Of a DNA stretch of 35,436 nucleotides, positions 8,448 through 15,948 are shown in pieces. The DNA comes from Paenibacillus alba (GTDB lineage: Bacteria; Bacillota; Bacilli; Paenibacillales; NBRC-103111): the NCBI RefSeq assembly GCF_013204855.1, contig NZ_JABMKZ010000058.1, forward strand, positions 1 through 35,436, in the 5' to 3' direction. Position numbers and translations under genes: made by a program. Numbering within the stretch: position 1 is the stretch's first letter; every line of letters starts with the position of its first letter. The notes under the pieces are model-generated. The model worked only from the letters and a program-made list of their open reading frames with translations. It was not told where the DNA came from and did no database searches.

Positions 8448-9017
8448 TTACAAGCGATCATCTTTTGTATATAATATCTGGACTCCAACGTCCAATATAC
8501 ATACTCTATCTAAAAAATTAAACTCGACTTTCGCTCTATTCTTATGTTTATCAACTCTCTTAATGATCCCCTCACGGTTTTTTAAAGGACCAGAAAGTAC
8601 GGTAACATTTGAATTTTCAATAAATAATTCTGAATAATCAAGAATCCCTTCATCACCGATTAATTTTATTAAGAATTGCATTTCTTTAGAATTAATTTTC
8701 TTAAAACAATCAGATTCGTCAAAACCTTCGTCTTCATCTGGCGTATAGTAGTACTTTGGCGAATTATAATTTAGAAGTCTAATTAATGTTGGAATCTCTT
8801 TTAGTTGGTAATATATTTTGTAATCTAATTTTAACTCAATTAGTACATAACCAGGAAACATCAATTTGATGCAATGGTATGTAATACCTTGCTTTTTTTC
8901 AGGTACTTTTCTTTTTGGAATAATGCATCGAATGTTACTTTTTGATAATTTTTTATTAATAAAATCTTTGGTGATCTCCTCTTTACCTGTCTCCACAAAA
9001 AGAACATACCAGTCCAT
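8448..9017 (-). CDS. loaP: LoaP/UpxY-like NusG-family antiterminator
   Basis: A 189-residue NusG paralogue. Residues 1-110 form the NGN domain that docks on RNA polymerase (MDWYVLFVETGKEE at the start, MFPGYVLIEL at 53-62). Residues 137-170 form a KOW domain (VTVLSGPLKNREGIIKRV). In Bacillus, LoaP proteins cause processive antitermination of long trans-AT PKS operons (difficidin, macrolactin) after binding a hairpin in the leader RNA. The general housekeeping NusG would sit beside secE and rplK, whereas here the gene stands alone near a PKS operon, which supports LoaP. The start at 9017 has AAGGTGA 5-6 bp upstream; an open extension to 9062 lacks homology. Its promoter is at 9034-9062. The alternative, UpxY or another NusG paralogue, is less fitting. 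Confidence 0.85.
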   Translation of the reverse strand: MDWYVLFVETGKEEITKDFINKKLSKSNIRCIIPKRKVPEKKQGITYHCIKLMFPGYVLIELKLDYKIYYQLKEIPTLIRLLNYNSPKYYYTPDEDEGFDESDCFKKINSKEMQFLIKLIGDEGILDYSELFIENSNVTVLSGPLKNREGIIKRVDKHKNRAKVEFNFLDRVCILDVGVQILYTKDDRL

Positions 9018-9033
9018 AAAATCACCTTCTGAG

Positions 9034-9062
9034 TTTATATTATTAAATCGTGCATTTTGCAA
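9034..9062 (-). promoter_or_regulatory. Candidate loaP promoter
   Basis: On the minus strand a -35 box TTGCAA (9062-9057) and a -10 box TATAAA (9039-9034) are 17 bp apart, upstream of the AAGGTGA ribosome binding site. Transcription would begin only about 15 nt before the start codon. Confidence 0.5.
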
Positions 9063-9184
9063 AATTCCATATTACAAATTTAGAATGCAGAATCTAAGGC
9101 TCAGAATCCATCTATTTTTTCTTGAGCCGGCAATAAATACACAAATAGACAGATCTACAGAATTTTTGTTTGTATTAGATGTTT

Positions 9185-10340
9185 TTATGCCGCAGTGTTA
9201 TTCGACTTCCGAGCCATCGCAAGCGCTGAAGCCAGCAGTACGATCGCATTCAGGTATTGATGAGTCGTTACCTTGCGATTCCCCCATACGTGCAGGTCAT
9301 CCGCTGTTAAGTAGGTTTTCATCCGAGAATTACAGCGTTCCACACTTGTCCTTTCGTTGTACAGTTCATTCCAGTGTTTCGAAGCTCGATGGGGACTTGA
9401 ATAGCGGCGCAAATCGCTTTTCGAATCCAGCTTTACAACCATCCCATAGTTGGAAGTTAAACAAGCAGCCATACCGAGCGGGCAATCCAACTTACCCGTG
9501 GCATGGGGACAACGGAAATTAATATAATCGCCATCTGCCCGCCAATTCGTCATGGAAAACCCCATGGAGCAGCATGGCGTACCGTTAGATGTCAAATCGG
9601 CTGGAGGGGCCTTTTCGTTACGAAGGTTAATCGGAATAATGGCCTGTGCCTTTACGTTTCTTGCCGCCTCATAATTTTTGAGTTGGTCATAGCCGGCGTC
9701 CAGGATTAAGAAATCCACTTTGGTGCTGGCAGTTACTTGTTCCATCAATTCAGAATCTTTATCGCCGTCATTGACATGGTCGACTGTAACCACGAGTGCC
9801 ATAGGCAGTTCACTTACGGTGTCTATGGCGAAATAAAGCTTGTATCCGAACCATTTGACCTTATTGCCGAAGGAGTCAAACTTTGCCCCCAGTGGGCATT
9901 TTCGGTTAATTCGCTTTTTCGTTTTGGCTGCTTCTTCTCGTAAGCGTGGATGGCGGCACTGTCAATTGCTACGTGGCTTCCCATGCATGATCCTTTCTTG
10001 TTTACATCGAGCAACGAGATCTTCGAAGAGACGCTTAGCTAAGTCTTTTTTTCGTCAACTCAGCAAAGAAACGGCTTAACGCTGAGATCGAAGGAGCTTC
10101 AGGTTCAAGACTAAGGCTACATTGATAATGGAAACAAAAGTCGACATCTAAGCGGTGATGCAAACCAGTGAACGTATCGATATTATTGAGTGGTGCTACA
10201 AGCAGGGCACGAATGATCCCTTGTCTGCAATGCCCGTCAGTGTCTCGAGGTGAGCGACTTTTCAATTCCTTAGCATAAGGACGTAGGTTAAGAGAGCTGA
10301 AGAAGATCGGTAATCGATTTTTTGATTCGAGTTTTTACAG
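9185..10340 (-). pseudogene. DDE transposase, frameshifted
   Basis: Minus-strand blocks form one transposase: LPIFFSSLNLRPYAKELKSR (from about 10340), GIIRALLVAPLNNIDTFTGL, then GSHVAIDSAAIHAYEKKQP (first catalytic Asp). A frameshift near 9890 interrupts it, after which MALVVTVDHVNDGDKD follows from 9802. Then come FLILDAGYDQL (second Asp) and ERTSVERCNSRMKTYL (catalytic Glu), with the stop at 9185-9187. There is at least one more break around 10020-10035. The catalytic residues are all still present, so inactivation is by frameshift and probably recent compared with the ISL3 remnant. I would place it among IS4/IS5/IS1182-like elements without committing to a family. It lies between loaP and the PKS promoter. 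Confidence 0.8.
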
Positions 10341-10625
10341 TTCCTCGAAGAAAGATAGACTTTCTTGGAGAATATACAAGTGACTTCACTTCCTTGGTCG
10401 TTTTTGGGTTTAGTCGCTTGAAAACTTCGCAAAGTTGGGGTGAAGTCCCTTTTTTGTGCCCGGAAATCCTTACAACACTTGGGCTCCGATTTATGCAAAA
10501 TGCTCAATCAAGAAAATATATAAAATATATATTACAATGGAATTATATGTATATATCACTCTATTTGCAATGAAAATTTGATTTTAATGAAATAAATGTC
10601 GAAAAATAGGAGGTATTATAATATA
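10341..10625. other. Gene-free stretch before the PKS promoter
   Basis: It may contain the undefined outer end of the DDE element (up to about 10500). The last 100 bp are very AT-rich (TATATA runs), as is common upstream of strong Bacillota promoters (an UP-element-like context). I see no gene. Confidence 0.4.
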
Positions 10626-10654
10626 TTGACATTATAAAACGTATGGTATATATT
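10626..10654 (+). promoter_or_regulatory. Sigma-A promoter of the PKS operon
   Basis: A perfect -35 hexamer TTGACA (10626-10631), a 17-bp spacer and a -10 hexamer TATATT (10649-10654, one mismatch from TATAAT). The AT-rich upstream DNA adds support. Predicted transcription start is near 10661, giving a leader of about 208 nt before the first gene. Confidence 0.75.
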
Positions 10655-10688
10655 GTAAAAAAGCTTAGTTATTCTGATAATGTTTCGG

Positions 10689-10718
10689 CATGTCAGACTG
10701 GCGAAGCGGTCAGGTTTG
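10689..10718 (+). promoter_or_regulatory. Leader RNA hairpin, candidate LoaP binding site
   Basis: The transcript can fold 5'-CATGTCAGACTG paired with CGGTCAGGTTTG-3' around the loop GCGAAG. Ten of twelve positions pair (G-U included), with symmetric U-U and A-A mismatches. It lies about 28 nt from the predicted start site and upstream of a strong terminator, the position known for LoaP recognition hairpins in difficidin-type leaders. Identity as a LoaP site is inference from position and form. Confidence 0.5.
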
Positions 10719-10786
10719 AACATAAATACACCTCGACAAGAAGTGTATTAACTTGCTATGCCCATATTCTTGGATGTCCTTGTACA

Positions 10787-10847
10787 GTTTGTAGCTTACC
10801 AGATCAGGGTTCTTTCTCTCTCTTTCTAGTAAGCTGCAAACTTTTTT
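10787..10847 (+). terminator. Intrinsic terminator in the operon leader
   Basis: GTTTGTAGCTTAC (10787-10799) pairs with GTAAGCTGCAAAC (10829-10841), 13 bp with one G-U. The inner AGA/TCT can extend the stem around a pyrimidine-rich loop, and TTTTTT (10842-10847) follows directly. This is a textbook rho-independent terminator placed between the promoter and the first gene, so it should block the operon unless it is read through. Confidence 0.85.
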
Positions 10848-10868
10848 ATTATCTATGGTGGTGATATC

Positions 10869-11660
10869 TTGGATGTAATGCATAATCATGATCTCAAAAA
10901 TTTGGTATACGCCCTAACATATTCAGGGCCTTTAATACTGGAATCAACTGATGGAAAATATCGTTGTTCGTTTGGAATTTGTAAAATAAAAGATGGTAAT
11001 GCAAAAGAAATGATAAAGTGGCATTTTCACAAGAGTGAACAAAATAAATTCGATGAAATTAAATACGAAAGAAGAATGAATAGTTATGTTGTGGGAAGAT
11101 ATGCAGGAAAATTGGCTGTTTCAGAATTTTCAGCAGAAGAGGATTTTAGAAAAATAGCCATTCATAATGGGATTATTAATCAACCGTATATTATCAGTGA
11201 TTCCATTAGAAATGTTCAAATTAGTATAAGTCATTGTAATGATTTAGGTGTAGCAATAGCTTTTCCTGATGAGTTATTAATGGGGATAGACATAGAGAAA
11301 ATAGATCCATCCAAGTTTGTATTTCTTAAGAGCAGTCTTACGCCTAAGGAAATGGATATATTGAAGAAGTTTAATTCTGAGGAAGATATACTGTTCATGT
11401 TTTGGACCATAAAAGAATCTCTATCAAAAGTTCTAAAAACGGGTTTAACACTCCCGTTGGAATTATTAGAGGTAAAAGAACTCACTCAGCATAGTGCAGT
11501 ATATCATAGCTGTTTTGAGAATTTTTCGCAGTTTTGCTCAGTTTCCGTAGTTTCAATGGGATATATTTGTTCGATAACATTTCCTAAGAAATTAAAACTA
11601 AATATAGATGATATTCAGATGCATCAAAAAATTATTGAATCTATTTTTTTGGAACTTTAA
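10869..11660 (+). CDS. Sfp-type phosphopantetheinyl transferase
   Basis: Transfers 4'-phosphopantetheine from CoA to the Ser of carrier proteins, converting the PKS ACPs to their active form. The 263-residue protein has the Sfp-type signatures in order: GRYAGK (76-81), ISISHC (118-123), GIDIEK (139-144, Mg2+/CoA ligands) and WTIKESLSK (179-187). Residues 1-55 are a poorly conserved extension. I favour TTG 10869, about 4-5 nt after GGTGGTG; ATG 10878 is an alternative. It is the first gene of the PKS operon, downstream of the leader terminator and upstream of a second terminator at 11678, so its product and everything after it depend on read-through. Divergent from Bacillus Sfp itself and probably dedicated to this cluster. 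Confidence 0.9.
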   Translation: MDVMHNHDLKNLVYALTYSGPLILESTDGKYRCSFGICKIKDGNAKEMIKWHFHKSEQNKFDEIKYERRMNSYVVGRYAGKLAVSEFSAEEDFRKIAIHNGIINQPYIISDSIRNVQISISHCNDLGVAIAFPDELLMGIDIEKIDPSKFVFLKSSLTPKEMDILKKFNSEEDILFMFWTIKESLSKVLKTGLTLPLELLEVKELTQHSAVYHSCFENFSQFCSVSVVSMGYICSITFPKKLKLNIDDIQMHQKIIESIFLEL

Positions 11661-11677
11661 ATAGGTTTACTTTTGTC

Positions 11678-11710
11678 GGGGGCTGTCAATCAGAGCCTCT
11701 TTTTTTGTTT
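11678..11710 (+). terminator. Intra-operon intrinsic terminator
   Basis: GGGGGCT (11678-11684) pairs with AGCCTCT (11694-11700), with two G-U pairs and a 9-nt loop, and is followed by TTTTTTGTTTT. It lies between the PPTase and trans-AT genes in the direction of transcription. Efficient expression of the PKS genes therefore seems to need antitermination. Confidence 0.75.
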
Positions 11711-11783
11711 TATGGATGTTATAGACGTTAATCGCGATAGTGGATCAATGATTAAGATTAATTATGAATTGGGAGGGAATGAA

Positions 11784-14123
11784 ATGCTAACATACGTTTT
11801 TCCAGGACAGGGATCTCAATATATAGGCATGGGAACCAACCTGTTTGAGGAGTTTAAAGAATTAGAGAAAAATGCGGATGATATATTAGGCTTTTCAGTA
11901 AAAGAACTTTGTTTGGAGGTCTCTGGTGCACGGTTAAATCAAACGCAATATACGCAACCAGCCATATATACGGTAAATGCATTAAGCTATTTGAAAAAAC
12001 TGAATGAGACTGGAAGAAAACCTGATTATGTTGCGGGACATAGTCTTGGCGAATATAATGCATTGTTTGCTGCCGGAGCTTTTGATTTTGAGTCTGGACT
12101 AAAAATAGTAAAAAAAAGAGGCGAACTTATGCAGAGGGTCAAAGGAGGAGGTATGGCCGCTGTCATTGGATTAACAAAGGAGCAAGTCGATAATATCTTG
12201 AGCGAGAACCATTTTGATGGTATTGATATTGCAAATTTAAACAGTCCGAAACAAATTGTTATTGCAGGTAACAAAGAGTTGATAAATAGAGCGAAGTCCA
12301 TTTTCGAGGCAAACGAGAAGGTACAACTATTTTCTGTATTAAATGTCAGTGGGGCATTTCATTCAAGATATATGAGTGATGCGATGAGGGAGTTTGAAAT
12401 ATTCATAAATGGATTCAAATTTTCTCCATTACAAATACCTGTAATCTCAAACGTTTTTGCTCGCCCGTACGTGGATTCAAAATTAAAAGAAACATTAGTT
12501 TCTCAGCTTACCTCATCAGTGAATTGGACAGACAGTATCTGCTATTTGATGGGAAGAGGGAATATGGAATTCGTGGAGGTTGGGCCAGGGAACGTTCTAA
12601 AATCGTTAATTCGTAGAATCCAAGCAGAAGCAGAACCTCTTATTGTAAATGAAGAGAACTGGGGTGATGGGAAGGTAGAAAGAACGGACACAAGACCAGT
12701 ACCTAGTTTTTATGTGAACAAAGGCGGCCAAACATCAAATGAGGCGGATAATCATATAAAAACAGCTGAAACACAAAAAATCGTGCCAACTGATTTGGGT
12801 AGTTCTGAATTCAAAAAGGATTACAATTTAAAGTATGCTTATTTAAGTGGCGGGATGTACAGGGGCATTTCATCTGAGGAATTAGTTATACAAATGGGCA
12901 AGGCAGGAATGATGGGGTTTTATGGGACCGGAGGTAAAAGGTTACAGGATATTGAGAAAGCAGTAATTCGAATTCAAAACAGCCTGACTCAAAATCAAGC
13001 GTATGGAATGAATTTTATACACCACCCGTATGATTTGGAACATGAAGAAAAAATTATACAACTTTATTTGAAATATGGAATTAAGGTAATAGAAGCTGCC
13101 GCTTTTGTCACTATTACTCCCGCCTTAGTAATGTATCGTGCGAAAGGTCTGAAAAAAGATGCATTTGGAAATGTTGTTGCGAACAATAAAATTATCGCGA
13201 AAGTATCCAGGCCTGAGGTGGCTGAAAGTTTCTTAATGCCTGCGCCAAATAGAATTGTAGAAAAATTATTATCTTTAAACAAAATCACAAAAGATGAAGC
13301 CGAGTTATTAGTGACAGTACCGATTGCTGACGATATATGTGTAGAAGCAGATTCCGGAGGCCATACCGACGGTGGAATAGCATATACTCTAATGCCCGCA
13401 ATGATTAGGTTACGTGATGATATGATGGATAAATATGGATATAAAAAGATTGTAAGGGTCGGATCTGCGGGTGGAATAGGAACCCCAAGTTCGGCTGCAG
13501 CTGCATTTATATTAGGTGCTGATTTTATACTTACTGGTTCAATTAACCAATGTACTGTAGAGGCAGGGACAAGTGATGCTGTAAAAGAAATGCTGCAGCA
13601 AATAAATGTTCAGGATACGGAGTATGCCCCTGCCGGGGATATGTTTGAATTGGGAGCAAAAGTACAAGTGTTGAAGAGGGGGGTGTTCTTCCCTGCTCGG
13701 GCCAACAAATTATTCGAACTATATCGTAGATACAATTCAATAAGTGAGCTCGATAAACAAACAAAGTCCCAATTGGAGGACAGATATTTTAAACGTAGCT
13801 TTGAAAAGGTGTTTGAAGAAGTACAAAAATATAAACCGGAAAGTGAACTTCAAAAGGCAGAAGCAGACCCTAAATTGAAAATGGCTTTAATATTTAAATG
13901 GTATTTTGCTTATACGACACAGCTTGCATTAGAGGGTAAAGAAGAAAGCAAAGTGGATTTTCAAGTTCATTGCGGCCCGGCGTTAGGAGCTTTCAACCAG
14001 TGGGTTAAAGGGACGAAGTTGGAAGATTGGAAAGAAAGACATGTCGATACAATTGGGGAGAAAATAATGTTAGAGACTGCGGAATATCTTAATTATAAAG
14101 TAACAATGTTTATGAAAGGGTGA
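11784..14123 (+). CDS. Trans-acyltransferase / PfaD-type enoyl reductase fusion
   Basis: A 779-residue bifunctional protein. Residues 1-290 are a malonyl-CoA:ACP acyltransferase: GQGSQ (8-12), nucleophile in GHSLGE (Ser87), Arg112 in KKRGELMQ, and His193 in GAFHSRYM. The integrated PKS modules have no AT, so this domain must load their extender units in trans. Residues of about 345-779 are an FMN-dependent enoyl reductase of the PfaD/nitropropane-dioxygenase type: YAYLSGGMYRGI, EADSGGHTDGG, RVGSAGGIGTP, LTGSINQCTVEAGTS. It reduces enoyl intermediates on modules lacking an ER. I chose ATG 11784 (GGGAGGG 6 bp upstream); the frame is open further, but that extension would cross the terminator hairpin. 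It overlaps the next gene by 4 bp, indicating translational coupling. AT-ER fusions are common in trans-AT clusters. Confidence 0.95.
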   Translation: MLTYVFPGQGSQYIGMGTNLFEEFKELEKNADDILGFSVKELCLEVSGARLNQTQYTQPAIYTVNALSYLKKLNETGRKPDYVAGHSLGEYNALFAAGAFDFESGLKIVKKRGELMQRVKGGGMAAVIGLTKEQVDNILSENHFDGIDIANLNSPKQIVIAGNKELINRAKSIFEANEKVQLFSVLNVSGAFHSRYMSDAMREFEIFINGFKFSPLQIPVISNVFARPYVDSKLKETLVSQLTSSVNWTDSICYLMGRGNMEFVEVGPGNVLKSLIRRIQAEAEPLIVNEENWGDGKVERTDTRPVPSFYVNKGGQTSNEADNHIKTAETQKIVPTDLGSSEFKKDYNLKYAYLSGGMYRGISSEELVIQMGKAGMMGFYGTGGKRLQDIEKAVIRIQNSLTQNQAYGMNFIHHPYDLEHEEKIIQLYLKYGIKVIEAAAFVTITPALVMYRAKGLKKDAFGNVVANNKIIAKVSRPEVAESFLMPAPNRIVEKLLSLNKITKDEAELLVTVPIADDICVEADSGGHTDGGIAYTLMPAMIRLRDDMMDKYGYKKIVRVGSAGGIGTPSSAAAAFILGADFILTGSINQCTVEAGTSDAVKEMLQQINVQDTEYAPAGDMFELGAKVQVLKRGVFFPARANKLFELYRRYNSISELDKQTKSQLEDRYFKRSFEKVFEEVQKYKPESELQKAEADPKLKMALIFKWYFAYTTQLALEGKEESKVDFQVHCGPALGAFNQWVKGTKLEDWKERHVDTIGEKIMLETAEYLNYKVTMFMKG

Positions 14124-14941
14124 AAACGAAGGTGTGGTTAGAAAATTTGAAGTTCATACCGGAAACAGATTCCAAAACACCTTCATTACTCTTTTTACAC
14201 GGGACAAATCATGGGGCATGGTGTTGGGAGGAACATTTCCTTCCTTATTTTTCTAAAAATGGGTACCCTTCTTATGCGGTAAGCTATCGTGGTCACGGTA
14301 AAAGTGAGGGGGGCGAGAAGATTAATTCATTTTCTTTAGATGACTATGTGAGAGATGTGATTTCAACTATAAATCAACTGAAAATACAACCTGTTTTAAT
14401 AGGCCATTCAATGGGGGGGGCAATAGCGCAAAAGATTTTAAATAGTTGTCCGAACAAGATAAAGGCAGTTGTTTTACTGGCATCTGTTTCGCCATTCGGA
14501 ATGTTAAATGATTATTTAAAACTCTTGATTAGACATTACGGTAAGTGCGCTCAGTTGAATTCATTTAATAAAGGCCAAAATGTACCTTATCCATCAGACT
14601 TGTTTCTATCGAACGAAATTTCTAGAGAAAGATTGGAACACTTTGTTCAACAAATGCAGCCCGAATCCCGAAAAGTGATGTTAGGCCTTCTTAAACGAAT
14701 TGTTCCAAAGACAATGGTCACGGACATCCCGATTCTCGTTTTGGGATCAAATAAAGATAAAATTTTTACAGTAAGAACCTGCAAATCTACTGCAATGTTT
14801 TATAAAGTTAAACCCATAATTCTTCCTAACTTAAGTCATGACATGATGTTGGATGCCAACTGGTATAAGGCTGCAGAGGTGATCCTTCATTTTATACAGA
14901 AAATATCCGCGGACGAAACAATTAGGGGGGATTCAGAGTGA
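14120..14941 (+). CDS. Alpha/beta hydrolase
   Basis: A 273-residue alpha/beta-hydrolase with a complete triad: nucleophile Ser97 in GHSMGG, Asp213 in LGSNKDKIF and His240 in NLSHDM. FLHG at 25-28 supplies the oxyanion hole. There is no signal peptide, so it should be cytoplasmic. GTG 14120 overlaps the AT-ER stop (GTGA), which points to coupled translation; GTG 14132 is a possible later start. In a PKS operon it could edit stalled acyl-ACPs like a type II thioesterase, act on the product, or hydrolyse an ester. The cap region does not resemble classical TEII proteins closely enough for me to choose. Confidence 0.85.
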   Translation: MKTKVWLENLKFIPETDSKTPSLLFLHGTNHGAWCWEEHFLPYFSKNGYPSYAVSYRGHGKSEGGEKINSFSLDDYVRDVISTINQLKIQPVLIGHSMGGAIAQKILNSCPNKIKAVVLLASVSPFGMLNDYLKLLIRHYGKCAQLNSFNKGQNVPYPSDLFLSNEISRERLEHFVQQMQPESRKVMLGLLKRIVPKTMVTDIPILVLGSNKDKIFTVRTCKSTAMFYKVKPIILPNLSHDMMLDANWYKAAEVILHFIQKISADETIRGDSE

Positions 14942-15759
14942 ACACTGGATCATATCAAGTAACGAAAATTGCTAGCAATGTAGAAAATGAAATCGAAAGA
15001 TTAAAAGGCCAGGTTGAATTGTTTTGGAGAAAGGAATTAAAGCGATATATAGAGTTTGGATTACGGGATGGCATTTCGTTAGTTGAACTGGGATCCGGTC
15101 CTGGCTTTGTTATCGAAAAAGTCAAAGAGAGCTTCCCCAATATACAAGTCACAGCTGTTGAAATTGATTCTGTCTTAGTCAATTATGCCAAAAACTATTT
15201 TAAGAATAAAAAAATTGAAAATGTAAAAGTGATTAAAAAATCCATAATGGAAACAGGATTGAAGAATAATAACTTTGATTTAGCTATAACCCGTCTAGTT
15301 TTGGAACATTTGCCTGACCCGCTAAATGCTATAAGAGAAATCCATAGAATACTAAAACCTGGTGGAAAAGCAATTTTTATCGATAATGACTTCGAAATGC
15401 ATTTAATGACTTGCCCCCATATTCCTAAGTTAAGAAAACTTTATGATGCCTACTGCCAGTCTCGTTATTCTGAAGGCGGGAATCCCAAAATAGGAAGGGA
15501 ACTGCCAAGTCTATTAAAAAAAGGTGGGTTCGTCAACATAGATTTCGAAATAATAAATGCACATAGTGAAGTAGATGGAGATGAAAAGTTTTTTAAATCA
15601 GAGGGATTGGGCATACCTTCTAAGTTGGTGCAAGAAGGGGTTTTATCAAGCAAGGATTTAGGAGAGATATTAATCGATTGGAGAAATATGTTGAAAAATA
15701 ATAATCATTCGATTATTAGACAATTGTATATGGCAGTTGGGGAAAAAACATTACAGTAG
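14938..15759 (+). CDS. SAM-dependent methyltransferase (class I)
   Basis: A 273-residue class I methyltransferase with motif I VELGSGPG (49-56), the acidic ribose-binding end VEID (74-77), LVLEHLPDP (post II) and a LKPGGKAIF strand (motif III). Residues 1-45 form a helical lid. GTG 14938 has AGGGGGG 7 bp upstream and overlaps the hydrolase stop by 4 bp, so it is translated in the same coupled block. It is free-standing, unlike the C-methyltransferase inside the PKS, so O-methylation of the polyketide is the simplest guess. The substrate is not visible from the sequence. Confidence 0.88.
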   Translation: MNTGSYQVTKIASNVENEIERLKGQVELFWRKELKRYIEFGLRDGISLVELGSGPGFVIEKVKESFPNIQVTAVEIDSVLVNYAKNYFKNKKIENVKVIKKSIMETGLKNNNFDLAITRLVLEHLPDPLNAIREIHRILKPGGKAIFIDNDFEMHLMTCPHIPKLRKLYDAYCQSRYSEGGNPKIGRELPSLLKKGGFVNIDFEIINAHSEVDGDEKFFKSEGLGIPSKLVQEGVLSSKDLGEILIDWRNMLKNNNHSIIRQLYMAVGEKTLQ

Positions 15760-15948
15760 CAATAATCAGGGAATATGGAAAAGATGGCTGTATGTAAATT
15801 CGACCCTGCTTTTCAATGCTGATATATAACACGAAATTTGTCAGCGATCTGCCTTTTATTGTGTTGTGCCAAGTTTTTGGTCGCACTGGCCTTGAATTAC
15901 CAAGGTTATTTCAAACTACATAGGATGTAATTGGAAGGTGGAAGAATT
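15760..15948. other. Gap before the first PKS gene
   Basis: A 189-bp gap breaks an otherwise tightly coupled operon. It contains only short inverted repeats (for example CCTTG/CAAGG around 15890) without a T-run, and no clear promoter. It ends with the ribosome binding site GGAAGGTGG (15933-15941) for the PKS GTG start. Confidence 0.5.

Noticed and set aside
8438..8455. Terminator for loaP
   Set aside because: Only a 5-bp stem overlapping the stop codon, with no T-run on the minus strand.
10725..10749. AATACAC/GTGTATT hairpin in the leader as a terminator or antiterminator
   Set aside because: The 7-bp AT-rich stem has no T-run, and its arms do not compete with the terminator stem at 10787. 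It may add to leader structure but I cannot assign a role.
10643..10864. 73-residue frame across the operon leader as a leader peptide
   Set aside because: It starts upstream of the predicted transcription start and spans the hairpin and terminator; composition gives no hint of attenuation codons.
11673..11783. Upstream extension of the trans-AT gene from a TTG at 11673
   Set aside because: The extension would translate through the terminator hairpin, has no AT homology and no ribosome binding site; ATG 11784 has GGGAGGG at 6 bp and begins the family's normal N-terminus.
15931..15948. TTG 15931 as the start of PKS 1
   Set aside because: It precedes the ribosome binding site GGAAGGTGG; GTG 15949 is correctly spaced after it.
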